DNA of 64,000 nucleotides from Natrialbaceae archaeon AArc-T1-2 (GCF_030273315.1 NZ_CP127174.1:248001-312000), one strand, 5' to 3'; shown: positions 34,964 through 44,255, counted from the stretch's first letter. Translations and numbers: made by a program. Notes: generated from the sequence alone by a model not told the origin.

Positions 34964-36298
34964 TCAGATGCCCTCTGACGCGGCGACGGCCTCGAGAAAC
35001 AGTTCGACGCCGAGGTCGATCTCGCGTTCGGTGACGTCGAGCGGCGGCAACAGGCGCAACGTCTTGTACCCACAGCCGAGGGTGAGCAGCCCCCGCCTCA
35101 TCGCGGCCGCCATGACCTCGTCACGTCGCGCTTCGGTGTCGAACTCGACGCCGACCATCAGCCCGCGCCCGCGGACGTCGACCATCGACTCCCGGCCCGC
35201 GTCCGAGAGCAGCCCCCGGAGCCGTTTGCCCCGGACGCGGACGTTCTCGAGCAGGTTCTCCTCGCGGACGACGTCGATGGTGAGCGCTCCCTGCAAGGCG
35301 GCGAGGACGTCGCCAGCTCCCCACGTCGAGGAGAGCCGTCCCTGCTCGTCCGGAAAGCACTCGGCGCGAGAAATCGTCGCGCCCACGCGCAATCCCTTGG
35401 CGCTCGCGATCACGTCGGGCGTGAGCTCGAGGCCGTCGACGGCCCAGAACTCGCCGGTCCGGCCCAGCCCGGACTGGATCTCGTCGGCGACGATCCGGAG
35501 GTCGAACCGTTCGCGGAGGGACTCGAGGTCGCGGGCGAACGCGGGGTGGGCCACGTGGTAACCGCCCTCACCCTGGATCGGCTCGAGAATGAGGTAAGCG
35601 ACCTCGTCGGGGTCGATCACGCCCTGCTCGGGATCGAGTCGGTCGGCGACGACGTTGCCACCGGGGCCGTCGGTCAGCCAGTCGCGTTCGTACGCCTCGT
35701 CCGTCGAGGGAAACGGGATCGAGACGACGCCCGGAATCTCGGGGTAGCCTTTCCGGTGGGCCGTCTTCGAGCGATTGAGCGAGAGCGCCCCGAGGGTTCG
35801 GCCGTGGAATGCGCCGTCGGTCGTGAACGCGCGGTGGCCGCCGGCCGCGTAACAGATTTTGATGGCGTTCTCGACCGCCTCCGCGCCCGAGTTCGAGAGG
35901 AAGACGGTGTCCATGCCGTACTCGGTCACGTCGACGAGCCGTTCCATCAGCTGGCTCGGGCCCGGGAAGTCGGGATCGTCGGGCGGGTAGCCGGCGCTGA
36001 CGTAGAAGTCCTGGCCGGCGATCTTCGTCGGGTCGGGCAGGTCGAACGCGGTAACTCGCTCGCGGATCGTCGGGTTGTTGTACCCGAGCGGGGCGGCACC
36101 GACGTGGCCGGTGAAATCGAGCAAGACGTTGCCGTCGACGTCGGTACAGAAGGGGCCGATCGCTTCACCCTGTGCGTCGAGGACGAACTCGTAGACGTAG
36201 GTGCTCGGAGCGGCGAACTCGTGGTGATACGAGACCCACCGCCGTGCTCGCTCTCCGGGGATCGCGTCGACCTGGGGTTCGACCGTCGCTCTATCCAT
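34964..36298 (-). CDS. Class III PLP aminotransferase (acetylornithine/GABA type)
   Basis: About 444 residues from MDRATVEPQVDAIPGERARR (a start nine codons upstream is possible). Class III features: LDFTGHVGAAPLGYNNP near the start, SNSGAEAVENAIKI, FHGRTLGALSLNRSK, LEPIQGEGG, ADEIQSGLGRTG and the PLP lysine in VIASAKGLRVG. It transfers an amino group from an omega-amino acid such as lysine, ornithine or 4-aminobutyrate to 2-oxoglutarate. Substrate is not certain. It is convergent with the isomerase gene. Confidence 0.9.
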   Translation of the reverse strand: MDRATVEPQVDAIPGERARRWVSYHHEFAAPSTYVYEFVLDAQGEAIGPFCTDVDGNVLLDFTGHVGAAPLGYNNPTIRERVTAFDLPDPTKIAGQDFYVSAGYPPDDPDFPGPSQLMERLVDVTEYGMDTVFLSNSGAEAVENAIKICYAAGGHRAFTTDGAFHGRTLGALSLNRSKTAHRKGYPEIPGVVSIPFPSTDEAYERDWLTDGPGGNVVADRLDPEQGVIDPDEVAYLILEPIQGEGGYHVAHPAFARDLESLRERFDLRIVADEIQSGLGRTGEFWAVDGLELTPDVIASAKGLRVGATISRAECFPDEQGRLSSTWGAGDVLAALQGALTIDVVREENLLENVRVRGKRLRGLLSDAGRESMVDVRGRGLMVGVEFDTEARRDEVMAAAMRRGLLTLGCGYKTLRLLPPLDVTEREIDLGVELFLEAVAASEGI

Positions 36299-36388
36299 AC
36301 CTACCTCTGTCACTCGCTGAACCAAGTATTCGGTGCTCCGATAACAGATCGTGAAGATGCGGGTAGTACGATGTGGTCAGGCTGATGG

Positions 36389-36787
36389 TTAGTCTCTGAA
36401 ACTCGTCTGTCGCTCCCGTTCGAGTCGTTGACAGCCGATCACTAACGAATCGGGAATGTCGGTCGCGGTTGCGTGTAACGCAGTAAGAACGACAGCGACT
36501 TCGTCAAACCGTGGGCCACGAGATGCAACTAACGGCTCTGTCTCCCAGTTGATGAACCCATGGTCAGCCAGCATAGGTAGATGGCAGTGATGCAACTCTC
36601 GCCGAACTTTCTCTGGATCGGCAGGAATGTTTGGATTCACTGCATGCTCCGGCAATGAAACCGATTGGCCTGGTGGTGCATCTAACAGGGAGACGATGAG
36701 CTGACGGCGTGGCTCTGCCGTGAGAATTTCGAAAACCTGGTCCCACTTTTTAATCACATGACGACCATTTTCGATACGTACGTCCAT
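36389..36787 (-). CDS. ArsR-like/DUF7344-type HTH protein
   Basis: 132 residues. The N-terminal half (IKKWDQVFEILTAEPRRQLI, then a PADPEKVRRELHHCHLPML segment) forms a winged helix: EPRRQLIVSLL helix, a recognition helix region and a wing DHGFINWE. The C-terminal 40 residues are helical (ALHATATDIPDSLV). It is likely a small transcription regulator. Targets unknown. The gene is more A+T-rich than its flanks. Confidence 0.75.
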   Translation of the reverse strand: MDVRIENGRHVIKKWDQVFEILTAEPRRQLIVSLLDAPPGQSVSLPEHAVNPNIPADPEKVRRELHHCHLPMLADHGFINWETEPLVASRGPRFDEVAVVLTALHATATDIPDSLVIGCQRLERERQTSFRD

Positions 36788-36940
36788 TTCTCTCGCGTTG
36801 GGAGTTCGAGTTCCTCCGGTATAAACTAGTGGCGTACCTATAACATACTAAGTATTTCGACAAATCCTACTGGACCGATCAACGACTACCCGATCGAGCT
36901 CGAGACGCGATCGGTGTCCGAACCGTGTGCTCCGGCAGTG

Positions 36941-38233
36941 TCAGGCCACGACCACGGTCGAAGCGACCGCGCCGCCGACGAGCAACGCCGCGCTGTAGAT
37001 CGCGACCTGCCGACGAAAGTCCGCGTTCGTCGACGTCGTTGCGAGTACCGCCTTGACGACGATGCTCGCAACGGTCGCGAGCAGGATTGCGATCGTCGCC
37101 TCCGCCGATCCGAGCTGGCCGCCACGGTAGAGCACGACCGCGGAGGTCGTCGCGCCAGCACTCGAGACCAGCCCGCTCGCGACGGCAGTCGCGTAGAAGC
37201 CGAGCGTCCCGAACCACGTCTCCGCGAGCGAGCCGAAGACGAGCACGACGAGGAAGACGGCCCCGAACCCGAGCGCGTTTTTCATCGAGAACGGACTCTC
37301 GAGTTCCATCGCCGCTGATTCGCGCCAGTCCGCCGTCACCGCGGCGATGACGAACGCGAGGACGATGACCGCGCCGAGCGGGACGACCGCCTCGAAAAGC
37401 GGCGAGTTGCCGGTTCCGATCGTGAAGGCGACGGCGATCGCGAGGTTTCTCGCCGCCATCGCGGCGTTTGCGAGCAACACGGCCGCGACGGCGTAGGAGG
37501 CCGCGTCGGGACGCTGGTGGACGTGATCGAGCATCGTTCCCACGACGGCCGTCGAGGACGCCAGTCCGCCGAAAAACCCCGTCACCGCGATTCCCCGGCC
37601 GCCGTAGGTCGAGACGATCGCGTAGTTGACGATGCCGATGCCGGCGACGGCGACGACCATCAGCCAGATGACCTGTGGCTCGAGCGGGATCGCGATCCCG
37701 CCGACGTCGAGGGTGTACTCGGCGGGAAGCAGCGGGTAGACGACGAACGCGAGGATGGCAAACTCAGAACTCGCCCGCATCTCCTCGCGGGAGAGCCCCC
37801 ACGCGAACTCGTGGAGTTCTCGTTTCAGTACGAGCAACAGCGACGAGAGGACGGCGACGGTGACGCCCTCGAGGATGAAGCCGGCGGCGACCATCGCCCC
37901 GACGCCGTAGGCGACGAGCATCGAGACCGACGTCGTCAGCGACAGGCCCGTATCCTCCTCGCCGGTGAGTCCTCGGACCGCGAGCAACACGCCCTGAACG
38001 ATGACCAACAGTCCGCCGAGTACCAGCAGTCCCTGTCCGATCTCGGTCTCGAGCGCGAGGATCGTAAACACCGCAGCGAGCAGACTGATGAGCGAGAACG
38101 TCCGGATGCCGGCTGACTTCTGGGACCACTCGCGCTCGAGACCGAGAAACATTCCGAGCGCGCCGGCGAGTGCGATCCGGACGACGGTCCCCTCGAGCGG
38201 GGCCTCGACGACCTGCAGAACGACGTCGTTCAC
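36941..38233 (-). CDS. MgtC/SapB-DUF4010 membrane protein
   Basis: About 430 residues from GTG at 38233, which lies about 25 bases from TTTATATCC on the minus strand; the open frame upstream is not needed. The N-terminal MgtC-like part (ALAGALGMFLGLEREWSQKS, then GIRTFSLISLLAAVF) is followed by the DUF4010 region with a GFFGGLASSTAVVGTML motif and a second related SSAGATTSAVVLYRGG. About 12 helices. Members are implicated in ion or magnesium homeostasis, without proof. Start choice is fairly firm. Confidence 0.85.
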   Translation of the reverse strand: MNDVVLQVVEAPLEGTVVRIALAGALGMFLGLEREWSQKSAGIRTFSLISLLAAVFTILALETEIGQGLLVLGGLLVIVQGVLLAVRGLTGEEDTGLSLTTSVSMLVAYGVGAMVAAGFILEGVTVAVLSSLLLVLKRELHEFAWGLSREEMRASSEFAILAFVVYPLLPAEYTLDVGGIAIPLEPQVIWLMVVAVAGIGIVNYAIVSTYGGRGIAVTGFFGGLASSTAVVGTMLDHVHQRPDAASYAVAAVLLANAAMAARNLAIAVAFTIGTGNSPLFEAVVPLGAVIVLAFVIAAVTADWRESAAMELESPFSMKNALGFGAVFLVVLVFGSLAETWFGTLGFYATAVASGLVSSAGATTSAVVLYRGGQLGSAEATIAILLATVASIVVKAVLATTSTNADFRRQVAIYSAALLVGGAVASTVVVA

Positions 38234-38304
38234 TCGAGGAGTTTCATCAGTGGAGGATATAAACGACACGCCGGCGGGGGCTCGACACCGGTGCTGGACT
38301 CGCG

Positions 38305-38559
38305 TCACTCGTGGTCGCGATCACGAAGTCGCGTGCCATCGCGCGGGCAGTACTCGTGCTCCGGATCGGTCGTCTGAAACCCACATCGGGGACAGTGCCG
38401 CGTCGGGCGGCGGTCTCGACGTCGACTCGCGAACAGAAACGGGACGAACGGCACGAACAGAAACAGCAGTAGCGTCTCGAAGTACAGCCAAACCGCGACG
38501 CTCACGGCCAGTCCGACGACGAGACCGACCACTGCGGTGAGCGCTCGCGATCCGATCAC
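38305..38559 (-). CDS. Small membrane protein with C-terminal zinc ribbon
   Basis: 84 residues from GTG at 38559 (VIGSRALTAVVGLVVGLAVS). Two helices (about 5-25 and 27-45) precede an Arg-rich linker and a zinc ribbon with four cysteines spaced as two CPRCG/CPRDG-like pairs (HCPRCGFQTTDPEHEYCPRD). It follows the PadR gene stop by one base (TAA-C-GTG), so the two are co-translated. It may be a membrane-linked partner or target of that regulator. No closer family is recognised. Confidence 0.65.
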   Translation of the reverse strand: MIGSRALTAVVGLVVGLAVSVAVWLYFETLLLFLFVPFVPFLFASRRRDRRPTRHCPRCGFQTTDPEHEYCPRDGTRLRDRDHE

Positions 38560-38560
38560 G

Positions 38561-38836
38561 TTACAGGTCGACGTACTGGGCTTCCCACTCTCTGCGCGCT
38601 TCGAGTTCGCGCCGTCCGCGCCGGGTGAGCGTGTAGAAGTTCGTCCGTCGGTCGCGCCGACCTTTCTCGACGAGTCCTTTATCGACGAGGGTATCGAGAT
38701 TCGGATACAGTCGCCCGTGGTGAATCTCTTTCTCGTAGTACTCCTCGAGTTCCTCTTTGATCGCGAGTCCATGCGGCTCTTCTTCCCCAGCGATGACGTA
38801 CAGTAAGTCTCGCTGGAATCCTGTCAGGTCGTACAT
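38561..38836 (-). CDS. PadR-family transcriptional regulator
   Basis: 91 residues: DLTGFQRDLLYVIAGEEEPH, GLAIKEELEEYYEKEIHHGR and LYPNLDTLVDKGLVEKGRRD followed by TNFYTLTRRGRRELEARREW. This is the PadR winged helix with its Y-P-x-L-xx-L signature. It lacks the long C-terminal dimer domain of larger PadR proteins, which is normal in haloarchaea. It is coupled to the downstream zinc-ribbon membrane protein and is likely autoregulated. Confidence 0.9.
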   Translation of the reverse strand: MYDLTGFQRDLLYVIAGEEEPHGLAIKEELEEYYEKEIHHGRLYPNLDTLVDKGLVEKGRRDRRTNFYTLTRRGRRELEARREWEAQYVDL

Positions 38837-39210
38837 TGGGAGAGGACTAGGCCGGGATTACTGTCGGAATTTAATAAAGATATCGGGTTGTTTCGATCGA
38901 AAGGGGGATATTACCATCGACTGAGGACGTTTCGGTCGATCACGAATGATAACGTCGGTGATCTATCTATCTGATTCGTCCCATAACTCCCAGTTCATGT
39001 TTAGTCTTCTGATCGTTTCGGTGGATGGAATTAGTCGTTTCTTGCGGGCACAACCGGTCGATGCCGGGTCACGAAATCGGTCGCTACTCGTGGAACGGAC
39101 GGTCCCGTCGTCGTTCCAGCGCGGAAATCGACGCTGACGGAGCCGAGTACGGTATCAGTCCCTCGAGACGCCGGCCGCTATCCGGTCGATTACAGCGAAA
39201 CAGGAAAGCA

Positions 39211-39240
39211 GATTGCACGACTGAAAAGGGTCGTGCAATC
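39211..39240. repeat. Perfect 11-bp stem hairpin
   Basis: GATTGCACGAC (39211-39221) pairs fully with GTCGTGCAATC (39230-39240) around the loop TGAAAAGG. Candidate small RNA or terminator. Confidence 0.75.
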
Positions 39241-39266
39241 GCTTGCCGCCCTGAATTGGTCCCCGC

Positions 39267-39296
39267 TGACGCTTCGGCCCTCCAAGCGAAGCGTCA
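39267..39296. repeat. Perfect 10-bp stem hairpin
   Basis: TGACGCTTCG (39267-39276) pairs fully with CGAAGCGTCA (39287-39296) with a 10-base loop, 26 bases after the previous hairpin. Confidence 0.75.
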
Positions 39297-39453
39297 TCTG
39301 AACGATTTCGCTCTTTGGACTTAAAGGTACCGACACCAGATGGCGTCGTGATACGTTCGTTCGGAACTGGAATCCGTCGAACTCGCCCCCTCCGGCGCCG
39401 CGACCCGGCAGTACATCCGACAGTATATTTTCCTCGCCGTCCTCGAGTCGCGT

Positions 39454-39768
39454 ATGACAGTCGTCGCCTTTCTAAGCGTGGCACCGGTGATCGAAGACAG
39501 CATGTCGGGCGAGGTCGCGAAGGCCGTCGACGCCCTCGAGTCCTACGACGTTGCTTACGAGACGACGCCGATGGGGACGACGATCGAGGCCGACGACGTC
39601 GACGAGCTGTTCGCGGCGGTTCAGGCCGCCCACGAGGCCGTGGAGGCTGATCGGGTGAGCACGGTCCTGAAGATCGACGATAAGCGGACCGACGACGTCA
39701 CAGCCGAGGAGAAAGTCTCGTCGGTCGAAGAGCACCTCGGACGCCCGGCGTCGAGTCGGGACGACTGA
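39454..39768 (+). CDS. MTH1187 family thiamine-binding protein (DUF77/YqgV)
   Basis: 104 residues, a ferredoxin-like small domain: MTVVAFLSVAPVIEDSMSGE, SYDVAYETTPMGTTIEADDV and VSTVLKIDDKRTDDVTAEEK match the DUF77 order. Family members form tetramers that bind thiamine-type ligands. Length and start fit the family exactly. It precedes a HMA-domain protein and mch, all plus strand but each with its own spacing. Confidence 0.9.
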   Translation: MTVVAFLSVAPVIEDSMSGEVAKAVDALESYDVAYETTPMGTTIEADDVDELFAAVQAAHEAVEADRVSTVLKIDDKRTDDVTAEEKVSSVEEHLGRPASSRDD

Positions 39769-39822
39769 ACCGCCTGACACAGAAAGCGGAACACTCACCA
39801 GACGGGTTCGCCAAGGGAGCGT

Positions 39823-40032
39823 ATGAGCCAGCGTAGTTTCCAGGTCGAAGGAATGGCCTGTGCCGGCTGTGAGGACGCCGTCGTCGACGCGTTGACCAGC
39901 TTATCCGGCGTCGAGGACGCTGAAGCCAACCACGAGACGGGCTCGGTCACCGTCGACTACCGGGACGACGAGGGCGATGCCGAGACGATCGCCGACGCGA
40001 TCGAGAACGCGGGATACGACGTTGCTGACTGA
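39823..40032 (+). CDS. Heavy-metal-associated (HMA) domain protein
   Basis: 69 residues, MSQRSFQVEGMACAGCEDAV..., with the metal motif GMxCxGC at residues 10-15 and the betaalphabetabetaalphabeta pattern. It is a stand-alone copper-chaperone-like domain that could carry Cu+ to a P-type ATPase; no ATPase gene is adjacent. Confidence 0.9.
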   Translation: MSQRSFQVEGMACAGCEDAVVDALTSLSGVEDAEANHETGSVTVDYRDDEGDAETIADAIENAGYDVAD

Positions 40033-40058
40033 CGCTGTCAGAAGCCGTCGACAAACTG

Positions 40059-40064
40059 TTTTAT
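40059..40064 (+). promoter_or_regulatory. TATA-like box of mch
   Basis: TTTTAT, about 24-29 bases before the ATG at 40088, fits a leaderless transcript. Confidence 0.5.
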
Positions 40065-40087
40065 CCGGGGGGCCGAAACGACGGGAC

Positions 40088-41020
40088 ATGGACAGTCTCA
40101 ACCGAACGGCGATCGAACTGGTCGACGAGGCCCTCGAGTACGCCGAAGAACTCGATATCGGCGCGTACGAACTCGAAAACGAGGCGACGGTGCTCGATCT
40201 CGGCCTCGAGTTCGACGGCGGCGTCGAGGCCGGGCTGTTGGCGACCGAGATCCAGACCGCCGGACTGGCGACGCCGAACCGGTACCTCGCCGAGATCGGC
40301 GATGCGTCGATCCCACACGTCGAGCTCTCGACCGACCAACCGGCGCTGTCGTTGCTCTGTTCCCAGAAGGCCGGCTGGGAGCTCGCGACCGAGGACTTCG
40401 AGGGGTTAGGAAGCGGCCCGGCCCGGGCGCTGGTCGCCGAGGAAGAGGAGTTTCACCGAGTCGGCTACACCGACGCGTTCGATCTGACGGCACTCGCCGT
40501 CGAGACCGACACCCAACCGACCGCGGCTGCCGCCGCACAGGTCGCCGACCTCGCCGGGGTCGAGACCAGTGGCGTCTTCCTGCTTGCGTACCCGACTGCG
40601 AGCGTCGTCGGCAGCGTCACGAACGCCGCTCGCGTGGCCGAACTGGCGACGTTCCGGCTATCAGAACTGGGGTACGATCCGCTGGATATCGTCTCCGCGA
40701 GCGGGCGAGCACCCGTCGCACCCATCGCAGGCGACGAACGCGGGGCCATCGCACGGACGAACGACGCCATCGCCTACGGCGGCAGTGCCCATCTGATCGT
40801 CCGCGAGGAGTTCGATCGGTTCGACGAGATCCCCTCGACGGCCGCCGACGACCACGGCGAACCGTTCCGGGCGATCTTCGAGGACCTCGAGTGGTCGTTC
40901 GAGGAGACGCCCGCGGAGCTGTTCGCGCCCGCAACCGTCACGGTAGACGTCCTCGGCGGCTCGACGTCCGTCTACGGCGAGAGAAACGAGGAGCTGCTCG
41001 TCGACTCGTTCGGTCTGTGA
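40088..41020 (+). CDS. mch: Methenyltetrahydromethanopterin cyclohydrolase
   Basis: 310 residues from MDSLNRTAIELVDEALEYAE; the frame extends upstream but the TATA box sets this start. Conserved blocks include DGGVEAGLLATEI, LSTDQPALSLLCSQKAGW, GSGPARALVAEEE, VYPT-like LLAYPTASVVGSVTNAAR and ASGRAPVAPIAGDERGAIAR. The enzyme converts methenyl- to formyl-tetrahydrofolate/H4MPT-type cofactors and is widespread in haloarchaea, where it may act in C1 metabolism. Length matches the family. Confidence 0.9.
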   Translation: MDSLNRTAIELVDEALEYAEELDIGAYELENEATVLDLGLEFDGGVEAGLLATEIQTAGLATPNRYLAEIGDASIPHVELSTDQPALSLLCSQKAGWELATEDFEGLGSGPARALVAEEEEFHRVGYTDAFDLTALAVETDTQPTAAAAAQVADLAGVETSGVFLLAYPTASVVGSVTNAARVAELATFRLSELGYDPLDIVSASGRAPVAPIAGDERGAIARTNDAIAYGGSAHLIVREEFDRFDEIPSTAADDHGEPFRAIFEDLEWSFEETPAELFAPATVTVDVLGGSTSVYGERNEELLVDSFGL

Positions 41021-41036
41021 GTTGGCCGCGAGTGGC

Positions 41037-42692
41037 TCAGTCGGCGGGGTAGACGTCCGTGACGGTGCCGACGCCCTTGCTTCTGCCCTCCCGGAAGACG
41101 AACTTCTGGCCCGGCTCGAGGTAGTACGGCCGGAACTTGAACCGAACCCGCGTTTTGCCGGTGTCGCCGGGTAACAGTCGTCCCTCCTCGGGGTAGAAGG
41201 CGGCGGCCTCGCCGATCGTCTCGAGGTGGACGACGGGCTCGTAGCCGTCGCCGATCCGGGTCGGGTGGTTGAGCACCATCACCTCGGCTTCGAACTCCCG
41301 CACCGGATCGGGGTCGGCGCTTGCGGGTAGCAAGACCATGCCGCGCTCGAGGGCGCTCTCTTTGATGCCTTTGAGCGCGATGCCGACGATCCGACCCGCC
41401 CTGGCGCGGTCGACGCGGTGGTAGTGCATCTCGATCGAGCGGACCTCGACCTCCTCGAAGTGACCGTCGGGCATCGGCCCGAGCAGGAGTTCGTCGCCGG
41501 CTTCGACCTCGCCGGCCATGACGGTGCCGGAGGCGACCGCGCCGACGCCGGTCACCGAGTAGCTGCGATCGACGTACATCCGGAACGCGCCGTCGTCGCG
41601 TGCGGTCTTCGGGAGGCGATCGAACAGCTCGTCGAGCGTCTCGAGACCGTCCATCGTCACCGCGCTGGTCTCGACGATGGGGACGACGGTGTCGCTGATC
41701 TCCTCGACGGCGGCGTCGACGCCGTGGCGGTCGACCCGAAGCGGCGACTTGTCGACGTCACGAAGAAGCCGTTCGACTTCGCGGGAGACCTCGGCGACGC
41801 GGTCGTCGTCGACGAGATCGGTCTTGGTGATCGCGACCATCGTCGGCAGGTCGGTCGCGAGCAAGACGCCGAGGTGTTCCCGGGTGGTCCGGGTTGGGCC
41901 GTCGTCGGCGGCGACCACGAGCAGTCCGTAATCGAGTTTCTGGCCGACGAGCCCGCGAATCGTCGTGCGAAGCCACGGCTCGTGGCCGACGGTGTCGACG
42001 AACGAGACCAGCCGGTCTGCCTCCTCGACGACCTGTGCGCGATCCTGCTTGCGGTCCGGATTGGGCACCCGGATCGGACCGTCGTCGTCGAAGCCGTAGA
42101 CTGCGTACGAGAGGTCCGCCGAGAGCCCGCGTTCGACCTCGTGTGGCTGGACGTCGAGAAAGGCACGCGTTGCACCGTCGCCGTCGTCTTCCGTACCCGT
42201 GATCAGCGAACCGACGAGCGTGCTCTTGCCGTGGTCGACGTGACCCGCCGTTCCGACGACGACGTGTTCGTCGTCGGTCTCGAGGACGGCCCCGTCACAG
42301 ATCCGCGCGACGCCGACGATGCCGCCGTCTCGAGGCGTCGACGATCGGTCGTTCGGCGCACTTTCGCCTTCGTCCTCGCCCGGAACGCCCCACGTCTGGA
42401 CATCTTCGATGTGGGCGTCTGCCTCCTCTGCGAGCAGCGAGAGGACGTCCATCGTCTCAGAGAAGGTGTCGGGGTCGACGCCGGCGAGTCCGCCGTCGTC
42501 CGTGACGCCGAGAACGTACGTCGCCTCGCCGTCGCCCGAGAGGACGCGGTGTCGAAGCTGTGCGGCCAGACTCTCCCGTCGTCCGCCCTCGAGGTGGACG
42601 TCTCGCGAGAGTCGTTCTTTGAACTCTACACTGCCGCCGTCCTGTTCGCCACGTTCCAGGGCCCGCTCGAGCAGGGCCCGGTCACGGCTCAT
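41037..42692 (-). CDS. GTPBP1-like translational GTPase
   Basis: About 551 residues from MSRDRALLERALERGEQDGG, with CCTTTTGCAG about 27 bases upstream. GTPase motifs: G1 GHVDHGKST (about 155), G3 DTVGHEPW, G4 TKTD, G5-like ETSAVT. The N-terminal 140-residue extension, the domain-2 sequence YVDRSYSVTGVGAVASGTVM and the RVRFKFRPYYLEPGQKFVFR domain-3 end fit the GTPBP1/GTPBP2 branch related to EF-Tu. It probably acts on ribosomes or RNA; the exact role in archaea is not defined. Convergent with mch. Confidence 0.85.
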   Translation of the reverse strand: MSRDRALLERALERGEQDGGSVEFKERLSRDVHLEGGRRESLAAQLRHRVLSGDGEATYVLGVTDDGGLAGVDPDTFSETMDVLSLLAEEADAHIEDVQTWGVPGEDEGESAPNDRSSTPRDGGIVGVARICDGAVLETDDEHVVVGTAGHVDHGKSTLVGSLITGTEDDGDGATRAFLDVQPHEVERGLSADLSYAVYGFDDDGPIRVPNPDRKQDRAQVVEEADRLVSFVDTVGHEPWLRTTIRGLVGQKLDYGLLVVAADDGPTRTTREHLGVLLATDLPTMVAITKTDLVDDDRVAEVSREVERLLRDVDKSPLRVDRHGVDAAVEEISDTVVPIVETSAVTMDGLETLDELFDRLPKTARDDGAFRMYVDRSYSVTGVGAVASGTVMAGEVEAGDELLLGPMPDGHFEEVEVRSIEMHYHRVDRARAGRIVGIALKGIKESALERGMVLLPASADPDPVREFEAEVMVLNHPTRIGDGYEPVVHLETIGEAAAFYPEEGRLLPGDTGKTRVRFKFRPYYLEPGQKFVFREGRSKGVGTVTDVYPAD

Positions 42693-42737
42693 ATCTCTCG
42701 GTAGAGACTCACACTGCAAAAGGCTTCTCGTGGAATG

Positions 42738-44255
42738 CTAACATAAGTCACCGTTTCGAGACCGCTCGAGTGCGTACGCGCCGTTCAGGACCGTCGCGTC
42801 GTCGAAGCGAGCGCCGACGAGCTGTACGCCGACGGGGAGGCCGTCGACCTCGCCGGCGGGGACGCTGATCGCGGGGTGGCCGGTCCGGTTGAACGCGGTG
42901 GTGTTGGCGACGATGCCGGTCTCTCGCAGCCGGTCGAACTGATCTTGCTCGGGGTCGAGTTCCGGTGCGGTCACAACCGTCGTCGGCATCGCGAGCAGAT
43001 CACACGTCTCGAGGCAGTCGTCGTATCGCTCGGTCAGCTCGACGACGAGGTTCATCCCGTCGGCGTAGTACCGCGAGTGGTAGGCCCGGTTGGCGTACGC
43101 ACCCATCAGTAACGACAGTTTGAGCCGCGCCGGAAAGTCGTCTGCCTGCGCTCGCCGAAATTTCCCGAAGGCGTCGATCCAGGACGTGTTGTACCACGCT
43201 TTGAAGCCGTGGCCCAGTCCCTCGCCGATCATCGCGTCGAGCAACCCCTCGGCCGAACAGACCTTGTGGATCGCCTTCGCGTCGGCGTGCATCGGCACCG
43301 ATACGTCCTCGAGTGTCGCACCGAGTGCCTCGAGCTGGTCGATCGACGTCCGGACCTCCTCGAGTACGGCCTCATCGGCCTCGGGTTTGTCGAACCCCTC
43401 GGTCAACACGCCGATCGTGAGATCCGAGACGTCGCCGTCGAGCATCTCCTCGTATCGATCGACGGGAACCGGCGCGTGGCTCCGGAGATCGCGTTCGTTG
43501 CTGCCCGCGATCGTCGAGAGGACGCGGGAGACGGTCTCGACGTCTGGCCCCATCGGACCGGGGTGATCGATCGCGTGCTCGAGGCCGACACAGCCCGTGT
43601 ACGGGACGAGCTCGTAGGTCGGTTTGTGCCCGACGACGCCACACAGCGCGGCGGGAATGCGAACGCTGCCGCCCTGATCGGAGCCGATCGCGGCGTCGAC
43701 CTCCCCGGCGGCGACGACGGCTGCGCTCCCGCCGCTCGAACCGCCCGCCGTGTGCGCCGTATCGCGGGGGTTTCTGATCGGGCCGACGGTGCTGTAGCCC
43801 GAGGTCGTCATCGCCATGTCGTCCATATTCGTCTTGCCGACGACGTCCACCCCTGCCTCGAGCAATCGCGTGACGATCGTCGCGTCGACGTTCGGGACGT
43901 ACCCCTCGAGTACCTGCGAGCCACAGGTCATCTCGACGCCGGCAACGCAGACGTTGTCCTTGAGCGCTATCTCCCATCCCGCGAGTTCACCGTCGTCGTC
44001 GCCGGCGACGCGACACTTCGTCACCCACGCGTTGTGCGGATCTTCCTCGTCAGAGGGTCGTCTCCCGCCAGTTCGTTCGCGCGGTTTGCGTCCGCCGAGT
44101 TTCGGCTCGAGGTCGTACGACCGGACCGTCTCGTAGGCGTCGACGCGTTCGCGTGCCATCTCGGCGAAGAACGCAGCCTCGTCGTCGGTGAGGTCGAGAT
44201 ACAGCGACGCAGCCAGTTCGTGTAAGTCCTCCTCCGTCGGCGGTCGAATCGGCAT
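42738..44255 (-). CDS. Amidase (amidase signature family)
   Basis: 505 residues. The Ser-cisSer-Lys triad is evident: Lys in EIALKDNVCV, cis-Ser in TAGGSSGGSAAV and nucleophile Ser in SDQGGSVRIPAA. An N-terminal helical region (1-60) and a C-terminal hydrophobic segment complete the family length. It hydrolyses a carboxamide; it is not a clear GatA, which has a different context (no gatB/gatC here). It could act on amino acid or nitrile-derived amides. Confidence 0.85.
   Translation of the reverse strand: MPIRPPTEEDLHELAASLYLDLTDDEAAFFAEMARERVDAYETVRSYDLEPKLGGRKPRERTGGRRPSDEEDPHNAWVTKCRVAGDDDGELAGWEIALKDNVCVAGVEMTCGSQVLEGYVPNVDATIVTRLLEAGVDVVGKTNMDDMAMTTSGYSTVGPIRNPRDTAHTAGGSSGGSAAVVAAGEVDAAIGSDQGGSVRIPAALCGVVGHKPTYELVPYTGCVGLEHAIDHPGPMGPDVETVSRVLSTIAGSNERDLRSHAPVPVDRYEEMLDGDVSDLTIGVLTEGFDKPEADEAVLEEVRTSIDQLEALGATLEDVSVPMHADAKAIHKVCSAEGLLDAMIGEGLGHGFKAWYNTSWIDAFGKFRRAQADDFPARLKLSLLMGAYANRAYHSRYYADGMNLVVELTERYDDCLETCDLLAMPTTVVTAPELDPEQDQFDRLRETGIVANTTAFNRTGHPAISVPAGEVDGLPVGVQLVGARFDDATVLNGAYALERSRNGDLC

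Larger units (their letters stand above)
38837..39453. other. 617-bp noncoding gap with twin perfect hairpins
   Basis: Frames here have no recognisable product. Inverted decamers TACTGTCGGA (38859-38868) and TCCGACAGTA (39416-39425) lie near its ends. Two perfect hairpins (39211-39240 and 39267-39296) sit in tandem. A TATA-like TATATTT (39424-39430) is about 25 bases before the next gene. Confidence 0.5.
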
